Shown: positions 55,651 through 64,000 of the stretch, one piece after another
How positions within the stretch are numbered: position 1 is the first letter of the stretch
Layout of the letters: the number at the start of each line of letters is the position of its first letter
Assembly: GCA_029222685.1 (NCBI GenBank)
Contig: JARHVB010000085.1
Coordinates: 124,001 to 188,000 of the forward strand
Direction: 5' to 3'
DNA from: Terripilifer ovatus
Lineage (GTDB): Bacteria; Pseudomonadota; Alphaproteobacteria; Rhizobiales; Beijerinckiaceae
Length of the DNA: 64,000 nt
Notes under the pieces: model-generated
Told to the model about the DNA's origin: nothing
Databases searched by the model: none
What the model saw: the letters and a program-made list of their open reading frames with translations, nothing else
Position numbers and translations under genes: made by a program

Positions 55651-56658
55651 ATGATTGATTCCATGGCGCGTTTTCCATTTCCTCTCCTGGTTTGCGATAT
55701 CGGCGGCACAAACATGCGTTTTTCGCATGTCGAACGCCCGGGGGAGGCGCCGCTTGCGGTCGAGAGCCTGGCGACGGCGGCATGGCCGGGCCTCGCCGAG
55801 GCCGCCGTCCATGTGATTCGGAGGCACGGCTTCGATATCCGCTCGTTCGTGGCCTGCGGCGCCGGCCCGGTCGCGGGAAAGGGCCTGCATCTTACCAATG
55901 CCGCCTGGGCGATCGACGGCCCGGCTCTGGCCGATCGCCTGGGCCTGCAGCAGGGGCTTCTGCTCAACGACTTCGAAGCCTTGGCTTTTACCCTGCCGAC
56001 GATCGAGCCGGACGAAGTCCGCCCGATCGGCAGATACGCCGCACTGCCGGGAACCCGGATCGTGCTTGGTCCCGGCACGGGGTTGGGAGTCGCAGCCTTG
56101 ACGGCCAGCGCCGGCGGTTACCTCGTGGTTCCAGGCGAGGCCGGCCATATCGATTTCGGGCCGCAAACCCCGGAGGAAGCGGCATTCTGGCCCCATATCG
56201 ATCCGGGCCTCGGCCGGGTTTCCGCCGAATGGCTGCTTTCGGGGCCGGGGCTGGCGCGGCTTCACCGGGCGCGTCTGGCAGCCGCGGGCTTGGTGCCGGA
56301 TGCGTTGGACGCCGCCGCCATAGCTGCCCAGGCCGGCGCAGATCGCAACAGCGCGGCGGCCGCGACCCTGCGCCTGTTCTGGCGCCTCGTTGCTCGTTTT
56401 GCCGGCGACATGGCGTTGACATTCCTGGCCAGGGGCGGCGTGACGCTGGCCGGTGGCGTGCTGCCGAAGATCACCGATTTTTTGGACGAGGCAGTGTTTC
56501 GCGCGATCTTTGAGGCCAAGGCCCCGATGCAGCCCTTGCTGCAAGCCATGCCGGTGCGCATCCTGATGGAGGAACATGCCGTGGCCAGGGGCATGGCGGC
56601 GATCGCCGCCAATCCGGATGCCTATTCCATAGACTATGCGGCCCGCTGCTGGCGCTGA
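55651..56658 (+). CDS. glk: Glucokinase
   Basis: A 335-residue ROK-distant bacterial glucokinase that phosphorylates glucose with ATP. Phosphate-binding VCDIGGTNMRF is near residue 16, with GPGTGLGVAAL near 140 and GEAGHIDFGP near 165 in the sugar-binding part. The ATG at 55651 is used; an ATG at 55663 (MARFPFPLLV) is equally possible. It is convergent with ptsN (12 nt between stops) and divergent from the marR operon. Confidence 0.92.
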   Translation: MIDSMARFPFPLLVCDIGGTNMRFSHVERPGEAPLAVESLATAAWPGLAEAAVHVIRRHGFDIRSFVACGAGPVAGKGLHLTNAAWAIDGPALADRLGLQQGLLLNDFEALAFTLPTIEPDEVRPIGRYAALPGTRIVLGPGTGLGVAALTASAGGYLVVPGEAGHIDFGPQTPEEAAFWPHIDPGLGRVSAEWLLSGPGLARLHRARLAAAGLVPDALDAAAIAAQAGADRNSAAAATLRLFWRLVARFAGDMALTFLARGGVTLAGGVLPKITDFLDEAVFRAIFEAKAPMQPLLQAMPVRILMEEHAVARGMAAIAANPDAYSIDYAARCWR

Positions 56659-56670
56659 ATGCGCAACAAT

Positions 56671-57129
56671 TCACGCCGCGTAAGGCGTCGCGTCCTGGGT
56701 CATCAGGGCATAGAGGCCGTCGGCATCGCGGGTGGCGCGCAGCTTGGCCGTCAGGGCGGGATCGCGCAGCGACCGGGCGATGCGCGACAGCGCCTTGAGA
56801 TGGTCGGCGCCCGCGGTTTCCGGCGCGATCAGCAGGAAGATCAGGTCGACGGGAACGCCATCGGGCGAATCGTAATCGATCGGTTTTTCAAGCCGCGCGA
56901 AGATGCCGAAAATCCGCGACGCATCGGCCAGCTTGCCGTGCGGGATGGCGACGCCGTTGCCGGCGCCGGTCGAGCCCAAGCGCTCGCGCTGCAGGATCGT
57001 GTCAAAAATGGCGCGCGCCGGCAGGCCGGAAACCCGCCCCGCCGCTTCGCTCAATTCCAGCAGAGCCTGCTTTTTGCTCGAAACCTTAAGCGCAGGCAAA
57101 ATAGCGTCTGCGGCGATCAAATCGGTCAT
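56671..57129 (-). CDS. ptsN: PTS IIA-like nitrogen regulatory protein PtsN
   Basis: The EIIA-Ntr protein of the nitrogen PTS, 152 residues. The phosphorylated histidine is His64 in GVAIPHGKL. It is phosphorylated via PtsP and NPr and influences potassium transport, nitrogen and carbon responses. The start MTDLIAADAILPALKV at 57129 matches the family; an ATG two codons earlier is possible. It follows hpf in the conserved rpoN-hpf-ptsN order. Confidence 0.95.
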   Translation of the reverse strand: MTDLIAADAILPALKVSSKKQALLELSEAAGRVSGLPARAIFDTILQRERLGSTGAGNGVAIPHGKLADASRIFGIFARLEKPIDYDSPDGVPVDLIFLLIAPETAGADHLKALSRIARSLRDPALTAKLRATRDADGLYALMTQDATPYAA

Positions 57130-57166
57130 GCGCATGATGGAGAATTCCGGCCTGGTTGAGGCGATG

Positions 57167-57763
57167 TCAGACGCTCTTGCTCTTGCTTGCATCTCCGCCG
57201 GCAGGATCAATCCAGCCGATATTTCCATCGCGGCGGCGATAGACGATGTTGACCCGGTCGCTGCCCGCATGCCGGAAGACGATCACCGGCGCGCCCGTCA
57301 GGTCGAGATCGATGACGGCTTCCGAGACTGAAATCTTTTTCAAGGCTGTCGTCTTCTCCGCGACGATGATCGGGTTGAATTCGACGGTCTCGTCGTGATC
57401 GTCTGCGGGAGGCTCAAGCACATAGCGTGCCATCGTCTCCAGCGCGTCGGCTCCGCCATTTGCATGGCCGTGACGATCGATCAGGCGCTGCTTGTGTCGG
57501 CGCAGGCGTTTCTCCAACCGCTCCGCCGCCTGATCGAATGACGCATAAGCGTCGTGCGCGCTGCCTTCCGAATGCAGGGTCGTCCCGGACGACAGATACA
57601 GCGTGCAGTCGGCCTTGTAGCCGGCGCCCTCGTGATCGACGATGACATGACCGGCGACCGAGCCGTTGAAGTACTTTCCGATCGCCGCGTTGACGCGCGA
57701 TTGTACGTGTTGACGCAAGGCTTCGCCGATGTCGAAATTTTTTCCGGAAACACGCAGGTCCAT
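57167..57763 (-). CDS. hpf: Ribosome hibernation-promoting factor, long form
   Basis: A 198-residue long-form HPF. The N-terminal domain (1-105) binds the 30S subunit and the C-terminal domain (~135-195, VIDLDLTGAPVIVFRHAGSDRVN) dimerises ribosomes into 100S particles. The start at 57763 (MDLRVSGKNFDIG) has AGGAG ten bases upstream; that site lies inside the six extra codons from 57781, so the shorter start is preferred. It lies between rpoN and ptsN. Confidence 0.95.
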   Translation of the reverse strand: MDLRVSGKNFDIGEALRQHVQSRVNAAIGKYFNGSVAGHVIVDHEGAGYKADCTLYLSSGTTLHSEGSAHDAYASFDQAAERLEKRLRRHKQRLIDRHGHANGGADALETMARYVLEPPADDHDETVEFNPIIVAEKTTALKKISVSEAVIDLDLTGAPVIVFRHAGSDRVNIVYRRRDGNIGWIDPAGGDASKSKSV

Positions 57764-58118
57764 GCGCTGTTCACTCCTCATTGCATTGATGCCAAGGCAC
57801 TACGCCAAGCATCAACGCGCCGTTTGCGATTCAGGTTGCCCGCATCGCAAAATATGATGCGCAAATCTTTACTTGGCGCTCTCTCCCGCCGGGATGATCG
57901 GCCCGGCCGGACAGCGCGTCAAGGTGGGCCGCTGCATAAGCGACCATCAGTCCGGATGCAAGCTGCACTGGATACAAGCCCACACTTTCAAGACCACGCC
58001 AAGACTACGCATGGAACACAACGAACCCGAAGGGAAGCAATAACTAGGCACTGTTACGGCTTCGCGTCTATCCGACTTTATACCACGGAATCGCAATGAA
58101 AAAACGGCCAGGCCCGCA
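57764..58118. other. Intergenic region between rpoN and hpf
   Basis: About 355 bases with no supported gene; short frames on both strands lack ribosome sites. On the minus strand six T (58099-58104) follow a weak GC stem just after the rpoN stop and may end part of the rpoN transcript. The hpf promoter must lie here; I cannot point to it, and I did not find a good sigma-54 -24/-12 pair. Confidence 0.5.
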
Positions 58119-59732
58119 TTATGATTTCTTCCGCAATGCAGCGATTTTCTCCCGGCGGCGTTCGACCGACGAGGCGATCCGCAAGCTTTCTCGATACTTA
58201 GCAACAGTGCGGCGGGCAATTTCCACATTGTGTTCCTTCAGCCGAAACACAATAGCGTCATCCGACAGCACGTCGTTCGGCTCTTCCTGATCGATCATCA
58301 GTTTGATCCGATGGCGGACCGCCTCGGCGGAATGCGCTTCGCCGCCGGAATGCGAGGCGATGGCGGCAGTGAAGAAATACTTGAATTCGAAAAGGCCGCG
58401 CGGCGTCGACATGTATTTGTTCGACGTGACTCTTGAAACAGTCGATTCATGCATGCCGATGACATCCGCTACCATTTTGAGATTCAGCGGCCGCAGATGT
58501 TCAACGCCCCTGGCAAAGAAAGCGTCCTGCTGACGCACGATCTCGGAAGCGACTTTGAGGATGGTGCGCGCGCGTTGCTCGAGACTGCGCGTCAGCCAGT
58601 TTGCGCTCTGCAGACACTCGGCGATATAGGTCTTGTCTTCTGCCTTGGACTTCATGCCCGAGACGCGCGCCGCATAGGTCTGGTTGACAAGCACGCGCGG
58701 CAGGCCTTCGGAATTCAATTCGACGAGCCAGCTTCCGTCCGATGCCGCGCGCACGGTGACGTCGGGAACGACGGGTTGTACAGGCGAGCCGCCGAAGGCA
58801 CGGCCGGGCTTGGGATCAAGCTGGCGGATTTCCTTCAGCATGTCGGTAAGGTCTTCATCGTCCACGCCACAGATCTTGCGCAACTGCGCGAAGTCGCGCC
58901 GCGCCAGCAGCGGCAGGTTTTCAACCAGCGCCTGCATCGCCGGATCAAAACGATCCTTCTCGCGCAACTGTATTGCGAGACACTCTGCAAGGTCCCGCGC
59001 GCCGATGCCGGTCGGCTCGAACGTGTGAATAACTTTCAGGATGTTTTCGACATGGCTCGGTTGCGCGCCGAGCCTTTCGGCGATCTCTTCGACGGGTTCG
59101 CGCAGATAGCCGGCCTCGTCGATGGCGTCGATCAGCGCATGGCCGATCATGCGATCCATGGCACCAGTGACGGCGACCGCGAGCTGCTGTTCAAGATAAT
59201 CCGGAAGCGACATCTGGCTGGCCACATAGGCCTCCAGATTGGGGCTCTCGCCGTCGCCGCCGCCCGACCCTTGCGTGCCGGTCCAGGACGTCGCCGACAG
59301 CCCGGGATCGTCGCTGGCGGTCCGCTCGGCCGGCGTCACAGGCTGGTCGGCGTCGAACGTATTGGAGATTTCGGTACCGAGGTCGGTCTCGATGGAATTG
59401 GCGGAGGTGGCAAGATTGTCCGTCGCCCAGTCCGGGGCCGACCCGTCGTAGTCACCGTCTTGCGAGGACTCATAGGAGGGCTCGTAGCCCTCGCCATCGG
59501 CCTCGAAATCGCCGCCCGACGTGCTGTCGTCCCCGCTCTGGCGGTCGCCTGTCTCGAACGGCTCGGACGTCTCTTCGGCGCGCTCCAGAAGCGGATTGCG
59601 CTCCAGTTCCTGTTCAACGAAAGCGGAAAGCTCGAAACTCGACAATTGCAGCAGCTTGATCGCCTGCAGAAGCTGCGGCGTCATCACCAGCGACTGCCCT
59701 TGACGCATGACGAGACGGGTTGAAAGCGCCAT
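58119..59732 (-). CDS. rpoN: RNA polymerase sigma-54 factor
   Basis: The 537-residue sigma-54 factor, which directs RNA polymerase to -24/-12 promoters with enhancer-binding activators. The glutamine/leucine-rich activator-interacting region is at the N-terminus (RQGQSLVMTPQLLQAIKLLQ), an acidic region follows (~55-150), then the core-binding and DNA-binding domains. The RpoN box ARRTVAKYRE is at about 506-515. The ATG at 59732 (MALSTRLVMRQ) is used. It stands downstream of lptB as in other alphaproteobacteria. Confidence 0.97.
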   Translation of the reverse strand: MALSTRLVMRQGQSLVMTPQLLQAIKLLQLSSFELSAFVEQELERNPLLERAEETSEPFETGDRQSGDDSTSGGDFEADGEGYEPSYESSQDGDYDGSAPDWATDNLATSANSIETDLGTEISNTFDADQPVTPAERTASDDPGLSATSWTGTQGSGGGDGESPNLEAYVASQMSLPDYLEQQLAVAVTGAMDRMIGHALIDAIDEAGYLREPVEEIAERLGAQPSHVENILKVIHTFEPTGIGARDLAECLAIQLREKDRFDPAMQALVENLPLLARRDFAQLRKICGVDDEDLTDMLKEIRQLDPKPGRAFGGSPVQPVVPDVTVRAASDGSWLVELNSEGLPRVLVNQTYAARVSGMKSKAEDKTYIAECLQSANWLTRSLEQRARTILKVASEIVRQQDAFFARGVEHLRPLNLKMVADVIGMHESTVSRVTSNKYMSTPRGLFEFKYFFTAAIASHSGGEAHSAEAVRHRIKLMIDQEEPNDVLSDDAIVFRLKEHNVEIARRTVAKYRESLRIASSVERRREKIAALRKKS

Positions 59733-59953
59733 ACACCTTTTCCACACTTACGCTATAGCGTTCCGATCCAGTCGGATCGGCGCAGAAATCGGCGCGCGGC
59801 CCATTTCTTGCTTGCCCTTATAGCACACGGAATCGGCGCGAGGTGAAGTGGAATGATTTTTGCCTGCGTCTTTTAGTCTGTATTAATGATCAGTGAAGAC
59901 GTAACCCTTTGGACTGTCGGCGTTTTGGCCGAATTTACCACCGAGGGAATTGC

Positions 59954-60874
59954 CTACATCCGGAAGTCCTGCCCCAGATAGTAGCGCCGCACATCCGGAT
60001 CGGCGACGATCGCCTCCGGCGACCCTTCCGTCAGAACATGTCCGGAATGGATGATATAGGCCCGGTCGATGAGGCCGAGGGTTTCGCGCACGTTATGGTC
60101 GGTGATCAGCACGCCGATGCCGCGCTGCGTCAAATGGCGCACCAGCGCCTGAATATCGCCAACCGCAATCGGATCGATGCCGGCGAACGGCTCGTCGAGC
60201 AGCATGAAGGAGGGCTGCCCCGCCAGCGCCCGGGCGATTTCGCAGCGCCGGCGCTCGCCCCCCGACAAGGCGATCGACGGCGCCTTGCGCAGCCGCTTGA
60301 TGTCGAACTCATCGAGCAGCGCCTCGAGTTCGGCTTCCCGTTCGTCCCGATCCTTGATCGCCACTTCCAGCACGGCGCGAATATTGTCTTCGACCGACAG
60401 GCCGCGGAAGATCGAGGCTTCCTGCGGCAGATAGCCGATGCCAAGCCGCGCCCGCTGATACATCGGCATTTCGGTGACATTGTAGCCGTCGAGTTCGATC
60501 GTGCCCTTGTCGGCCTTCACCAGGCCGGTGATCATGTAGAAGACGGTGGTTTTGCCGGCACCGTTAGGACCGAGCAGGCCGACGGATTCGCCACGCCTGA
60601 CGTTGAGGCTGACGTTGGCCACGACCTGCCGCCCCTTGTAGCTTTTGCCGAGATGGTAGGCGCCCAGCGAATCCTGGCCCAGATGCTCGATCTCGCCCGC
60701 CTGTGCCGCGCGAGCTTCGGCCAGCGCATCGAAGGCCGAGGTCTGCGTATCCTCCGGCTCAGGGGGATCTATCCAGCCCGAGCGAGTCGCGGTGTCGCGC
60801 AGGCGGTCCGCCAGGCTGCGTCCGAAGCGCACGACGGCAAGATCGGGTCGGGGAATTTGTGAGAGCAGCGACAT
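59954..60874 (-). CDS. lptB: LPS export ABC transporter ATP-binding protein LptB
   Basis: The cytoplasmic ATPase of the Lpt machine that lifts lipopolysaccharide to the outer membrane. Walker A is LLGPNGAGKTT, the signature is LSGGERRRCEIARAL, Walker B is SFMLLDEPFAGIDP, and the switch histidine lies in ITDHNVRETL. At 306 residues it has about 65 extra N-terminal residues compared with E. coli LptB. The start is uncertain: the frame is open to 60970, but DNA from 60875 to 60970 is AT-richer and holds a palindrome (60899-60914), so I prefer the ATG at 60874. It lies downstream of lptC-lptA. Confidence 0.93.
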   Translation of the reverse strand: MSLLSQIPRPDLAVVRFGRSLADRLRDTATRSGWIDPPEPEDTQTSAFDALAEARAAQAGEIEHLGQDSLGAYHLGKSYKGRQVVANVSLNVRRGESVGLLGPNGAGKTTVFYMITGLVKADKGTIELDGYNVTEMPMYQRARLGIGYLPQEASIFRGLSVEDNIRAVLEVAIKDRDEREAELEALLDEFDIKRLRKAPSIALSGGERRRCEIARALAGQPSFMLLDEPFAGIDPIAVGDIQALVRHLTQRGIGVLITDHNVRETLGLIDRAYIIHSGHVLTEGSPEAIVADPDVRRYYLGQDFRM

Positions 60875-60979
60875 GACGAACGGGGTGCAACCTGTGGCAG
60901 GCAGCAAGCTGCCTAGTTCATTTTCTGTGAAAGAGGAAATCGCCGCCCCCGAAAAAGGCGGCTTGCGCATGGCTGGGTT

Positions 60980-61558
60980 TCAGTTTGTCCGCCCGGACGG
61001 CTTTTGTGTTGCTTTTTCGCCGCAATTTCCGCCGCCGGGGATGAACGTGCTGGAGACGCGGCCGCTGATCTGGGCGCGATTGTTGGTGAGGTCGTAGATC
61101 AGCCGCGAATCCTTGTCGCCCTTCACCACATTGCCGCATTCGCTCAGGGTCGGATTGCCGATCAGGTAGACCTTGTTCTCGGCGCGCTCGTAAATGCCGC
61201 GGTCGCCGGTGCCGACGCGCTCCTTCTCGACGATGGTCACAGGTCCCGCCGCCTCGATGCGCTTCAACTGATTGCCGCTGGTCGCCGTGCCGCCCGTCGG
61301 CGAGGAATCCTTGTCGAAGAAGACGGTGAGGGTCGTCGCGCGCATGGTCCCGTCGCCTTGGCGCGCGACGACACCGCCGGAGTAGACCGCCTTCTGTTCC
61401 TTGTCGAAATATTCAAGCTTGTTGGCATCGACGTTGACGGGCGCCTTGGAATTGCCGCCGGGCAGCACCGGGCTTGCCGTCTTCTGCGCCAGCGCCGATC
61501 CGGACAGGGCTGCTCCGCAAAGCGCCAACAACACAATGGTCAACCGCACGCCGTTCAT
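60980..61558 (-). CDS. lptA: LPS transport periplasmic protein LptA (OstA-like)
   Basis: A 192-residue periplasmic protein with signal peptide (residues 1-25, ending ALAQ) and one OstA/LptA domain (VDANKLEYFDKEQKAVYSGG...). It forms the beta-jellyroll bridge carrying LPS across the periplasm. Its ATG overlaps the lptC stop by four bases (ATGA). Confidence 0.92.
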   Translation of the reverse strand: MNGVRLTIVLLALCGAALSGSALAQKTASPVLPGGNSKAPVNVDANKLEYFDKEQKAVYSGGVVARQGDGTMRATTLTVFFDKDSSPTGGTATSGNQLKRIEAAGPVTIVEKERVGTGDRGIYERAENKVYLIGNPTLSECGNVVKGDKDSRLIYDLTNNRAQISGRVSSTFIPGGGNCGEKATQKPSGRTN

Positions 61559-62274
61559 TTGCCGTCCTTTGATTCACTCGCTGCGGAATCGTCCGCCTTC
61601 ATGCCCGCATCGGGATAAAGCGTCGACTTCACATTGCCCGAGAACACCACGACAGTCCCTTTCTCGACGATGTCGAGACGATCCGACGCCACGGTGCCGT
61701 TGTTCATGCGCACGGTGACCGGTTCTTCCGAGGCCATCGTGCCTTCCTTGAATTGCATCGATGCGCTTTTCAGGAGGATATCGTAGCCGGACGAACTGGT
61801 GATCCTGATGCGCCCGTCGGAGGCGTCCGACATCAACTGCATGGTATCGGCAGCGCTGTCGTAAATGCCACGTGGCGCGTTGATGTTGACCGAGGCGTCG
61901 TCGGCCGTCCTGATGCGCGCCTCGATCTCGTTCAGCTCGATGACCTTCGGCTTGCGGATATCCTGCACGCCGGATTTGGCGCGAACCTCATAAGGTTTGC
62001 CGTCGGCGCGATAGCCGCTCAGTTTCGGCAATTCCATCGTCACTTTCGTCCCGTTCAGGGTCGCCGGGCCGATCGAGACATTCTGCGGCAATTGCGAAAA
62101 AGGATTGAAAAACAAGGCTGCGACGAAGCCGGCGACCGCCACGCTCGAACCCAGAATGATGACCCGGCGCCAGCGCCGCACGCGGCGCGAATGGCGGTCG
62201 GCCTGCGCGAACGCCCGCGCCCGGTCGACCCGCGTCCGCGAGCCATCGTCGTATTCAAGTGCTGTTCCGGTCAT
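61555..62274 (-). CDS. lptC: LPS export ABC transporter periplasmic protein LptC
   Basis: A 239-residue protein anchored by one membrane segment (about 40-58, VIILGSSVAVAGFVAALFF), with a periplasmic LptC domain (NVSIGPATLNGTKVTMELPK...VIELNEIEARI). It passes LPS from LptBFG to LptA. Position directly before lptA supports the call. The N-terminal 35 residues are basic and cytoplasmic. Confidence 0.92.
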   Translation of the reverse strand: MTGTALEYDDGSRTRVDRARAFAQADRHSRRVRRWRRVIILGSSVAVAGFVAALFFNPFSQLPQNVSIGPATLNGTKVTMELPKLSGYRADGKPYEVRAKSGVQDIRKPKVIELNEIEARIRTADDASVNINAPRGIYDSAADTMQLMSDASDGRIRITSSSGYDILLKSASMQFKEGTMASEEPVTVRMNNGTVASDRLDIVEKGTVVVFSGNVKSTLYPDAGMKADDSAASESKDGK

Positions 62275-62412
62275 TTGCAGGTGCGCGCTTTGGCGTATGC
62301 GGTCATAAGAAATGCGGTCTGGAGCGGGACATTACCCTGCCGCCGGTGGATGGCAAACTTGGGGCTGAACGCTGCAAATGGGGACGAAAATCCTCAGGGC
62401 AATCGTCAGCGC

Positions 62413-63027
62413 TCATTCGTGGGCGAAAATATCGTTCTCGGGCCAGCCCATCAGGTCGAGCCTGGCCCGCGCCGGCAGAAACTTGAAGCATTCGCCGGCG
62501 ATCTCGCGGCGATTTTCCCGCGCCAGCATGATGTCAAGCTTGCGCCGCAATTCGTGCAGGTAGAGCACGTCGGACGCGGCATAGGCCAATTGTGCGTCGG
62601 TCAGCTTTTCGGCCCCCCAGTCGGAGGATTGCTGCTGTTTTGACAGTTCGCTGCCGGTCAGTTCGCGCACCAGGTCCTTCAGCCCGTGCCGGTCGGTATA
62701 GGTCCTGGCCAGTTTCGAGGCGATCTTGGTGCAATAGACCGGCTCAGGCATGACGCCGAAGGCATGGTAGAGCACGGCCAGATCGAAACGGGCGAAATGG
62801 AAGATCTTCGTCACGGTCGGGTCGGCGAACAGGGCTTCCAGATTGGGCGCGCGGGTCTGCCCCTGGGCGATCTGCACGACCTCGGCCGAGCCGTCGCCGC
62901 GCGAAAGCTGCACCACGCACAGGCGGTCGCGGTGCGGCTGCAGGCCGAGAGTTTCGGTGTCGATTGCGACGGCGTCGCCGAACGAAATATTGGCGGGCAG
63001 GTCGCCCATATGCAGGCGGTTGGTCAT
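62413..63027 (-). CDS. rnd: Ribonuclease D (short, DEDD exonuclease domain only)
   Basis: A 204-residue 3'-5' exoribonuclease. The DEDDy residues are visible: Asp23 and Glu25 in AIDTETLG, an aspartate in FHFARFDLAVLYHAFG, and Tyr/Asp in AYAASDVLYLHELR. The HRDC domains of E. coli RNase D are absent, as is common for the short alphaproteobacterial version. The ATG at 63027 (MTNRLHMGDLP) is chosen; frame upstream lacks support. It lies 138 nt before lptC on the same strand. Confidence 0.92.
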   Translation of the reverse strand: MTNRLHMGDLPANISFGDAVAIDTETLGLQPHRDRLCVVQLSRGDGSAEVVQIAQGQTRAPNLEALFADPTVTKIFHFARFDLAVLYHAFGVMPEPVYCTKIASKLARTYTDRHGLKDLVRELTGSELSKQQQSSDWGAEKLTDAQLAYAASDVLYLHELRRKLDIMLARENRREIAGECFKFLPARARLDLMGWPENDIFAHE

Positions 63028-63118
63028 GAGGGCGCTTTTCGTGTGCCTTGTGACAGAATTCGGACCCTGCTTATCGCGTCCGCGGGCGCCAGCCGTCAAT
63101 GTCTGATTGGCGGGCTGG

Positions 63119-63397
63119 TTACCCCGCGACCTTCTCGCCGGACAGGAGGGCAACCGCCAGATAGACCAGCGCGCCGGCCATGAAGCCGCCGAAGCGCCAT
63201 TCCATCGCCAGCGGCGGCGCGCCGGTGCGGGCGGCCAGGCGCATCAGCCCGAGGTCGATGATGAAGGACACGATCAGCAGCCAGAACAACGGCGGCACCG
63301 GCCCGCTGGCAATGCCCGGATGGAATTTTGCCGCGACCGCCAGCACCAGGCCGGCGACGCACATGGCGGCAATATAGAGAATGCGGGGCGAGGGCAT
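63119..63397 (-). CDS. Small membrane protein of unknown function
   Basis: A 92-residue protein with three hydrophobic segments, about 6-24, 36-53 and 70-86. The ATG at 63397 (MPSPRILYIAAM) has CAGGAGTT upstream, which decides this start against the longer open frame to 63475. No family recognised. It lies between the LivF-type gene and rnd, all on the minus strand. Confidence 0.75.
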   Translation of the reverse strand: MPSPRILYIAAMCVAGLVLAVAAKFHPGIASGPVPPLFWLLIVSFIIDLGLMRLAARTGAPPLAMEWRFGGFMAGALVYLAVALLSGEKVAG

Positions 63398-63475
63398 GTG
63401 TCGGAACTCCTGATGAGGTTGGCAGGATGTGTCGAGATTCATGTTAGGCCCGGTATCACGTGAATATCGGCACAC

Positions 63476-64000
63476 CTAGTCCAGGCCGAGAAACTTCGCG
63501 CCGAAACTCTTGTCGTTGAGCAATTGGTCGCGCGTGCCCTCCAGCACCGAACGGCCGTTCTCGATCACATAGGCGCGATCGACGAATTCCAGCGCGCGAT
63601 GGGTGTTCTGCTCGACGAGCAGGATGGTGATGCCCTGCTGCGCGATGTCCCGCAGCGCCGCCATGACCTCCTGCACGATGATCGGCGCGACGCCGATGAA
63701 CGGCTCGTCGAGCAGCAGACAGCGCGGCCGCGACATCAGCGCGCGGCCGATGGCGACCATCTGCTGCTGGCCGCCGCTGAGCGTGCCAGCCGCCTGCGCA
63801 GACTTCGTCTGCAGGACTGGAAACATGGCATAGACCTGCGCCAGCGACTGAGCCAGTTGCTTGCGCGGCTGCGCAAGATAGGCGCCCATTTCGAGGTTCT
63901 CGCGCACCGACATGTCGGTGAACAGCCGGCGGCCTTCGGGGACGAGGCCGATGCCGCGCGCCAGCCGCGACGGCACCGGATCACTGGTGATGTCGCAACC
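63476..64000 (-). CDS. Branched-chain amino acid-type ABC transporter ATP-binding protein (LivF), 5' end cut by the window
   Basis: The C-terminal 174 residues of an ATPase of the HAAT family; the start lies beyond base 64000. LivF-typical GIGLVPEGRRLFTDMSVREN is followed by the signature LSGGQQQMVAIGRAL, Walker B CLLLDEPFIGVAP and the switch LLVEQNTHRALEFVD. LivF works with LivG, LivH, LivM and a binding protein to import branched-chain amino acids, amides or aromatic acids. The rest of the operon should lie further right. Confidence 0.92.
   Translation of the reverse strand, partial: GCDITSDPVPSRLARGIGLVPEGRRLFTDMSVRENLEMGAYLAQPRKQLAQSLAQVYAMFPVLQTKSAQAAGTLSGGQQQMVAIGRALMSRPRCLLLDEPFIGVAPIIVQEVMAALRDIAQQGITILLVEQNTHRALEFVDRAYVIENGRSVLEGTRDQLLNDKSFGAKFLGLD

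Noticed and set aside
57947-58228. A 93-codon frame between rpoN and hpf on the minus strand
   Set aside because: It overlaps the end of rpoN in another frame, lacks a ribosome site and looks like random translation.

Overview
The window reads as chromosomal DNA of a GC-rich alphaproteobacterium of the order Hyphomicrobiales (Rhizobiales), probably near Nitrobacteraceae/Xanthobacteraceae. The basis is the gene order lptC-lptA-lptB-rpoN-hpf-ptsN, the trpF-trpB / trpA-accD genes, a PodJ-like Sel1 protein with a typical rhizobial N-terminus, an AccD with a degenerate zinc ribbon, and short palindromic intergenic repeats. I found no rRNA, tRNA, CRISPR array, insertion sequence or prophage. Start codons were re-chosen where an upstream extension looked non-coding.

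Layout. 0-10.6 kb: trpF-trpB and trpA-accD, normally contiguous, are separated by about 7 kb holding an SDR/AraC divergent pair, a three-subunit molybdenum hydroxylase of the CoxL form II type and a LysE exporter. 10.6-11.1 kb: a small GIY-YIG nuclease gene lies exactly between two inverted copies of a REP-like hairpin. 11.1-16.9 kb: a four-gene acyl-CoA oxidation operon (acyl-CoA dehydrogenase, thiolase, GFA protein, FadJ-like) with a strong AT-rich palindrome upstream. 17.3-23.4 kb: a 1407-residue PodJ-like protein, then a TauE/SafE permease overlapping a TIGR02186-type exported protein. 23.6-25.3 kb: an unrecognised protein with Gly/Ser-rich N-terminal half and a C-terminal PD-(D/E)XK-like nuclease signature. 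25.3-32.9 kb: the ligase-associated DNA repair set (PdeM phosphoesterase, DEXH helicase, exonuclease, ATP-dependent ligase) in two divergent operons around a methyltransferase and a small membrane protein. 32.9-36.5 kb: a sodium/solute symporter, a NarL-type response regulator and two small envelope proteins.

36.6-52.0 kb is a catabolic and uptake block: enoyl-CoA hydratase, MetE-like protein, flavin monooxygenase, Tat-exported amidohydrolase, VOC dioxygenase-like protein, an orphan NMT1-type binding protein, two complete tripartite tricarboxylate transporters in opposite orientation, a 30-residue membrane peptide, an intradiol dioxygenase and a dienelactone hydrolase. This set looks suited to import and ring cleavage of an aromatic acid, but the substrate cannot be read from sequence. 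52.2-55.5 kb: a marR-emrA-emrB-like efflux operon. 55.7-63.0 kb: glucokinase, then the housekeeping block ptsN, hpf, rpoN, lptB, lptA, lptC and rnd. The window ends in a small membrane protein and a truncated LivF-type ATPase.

The most promising unexplained items are the GIY-YIG gene framed by inverted REP-like hairpins whose stems vary with compensatory changes, the Gly/Ser-rich putative nuclease, the palindrome controlling the acyl-CoA operon, the ~7 kb break in the trp operon, and the 30-residue membrane peptide with its own ribosome site and terminator.
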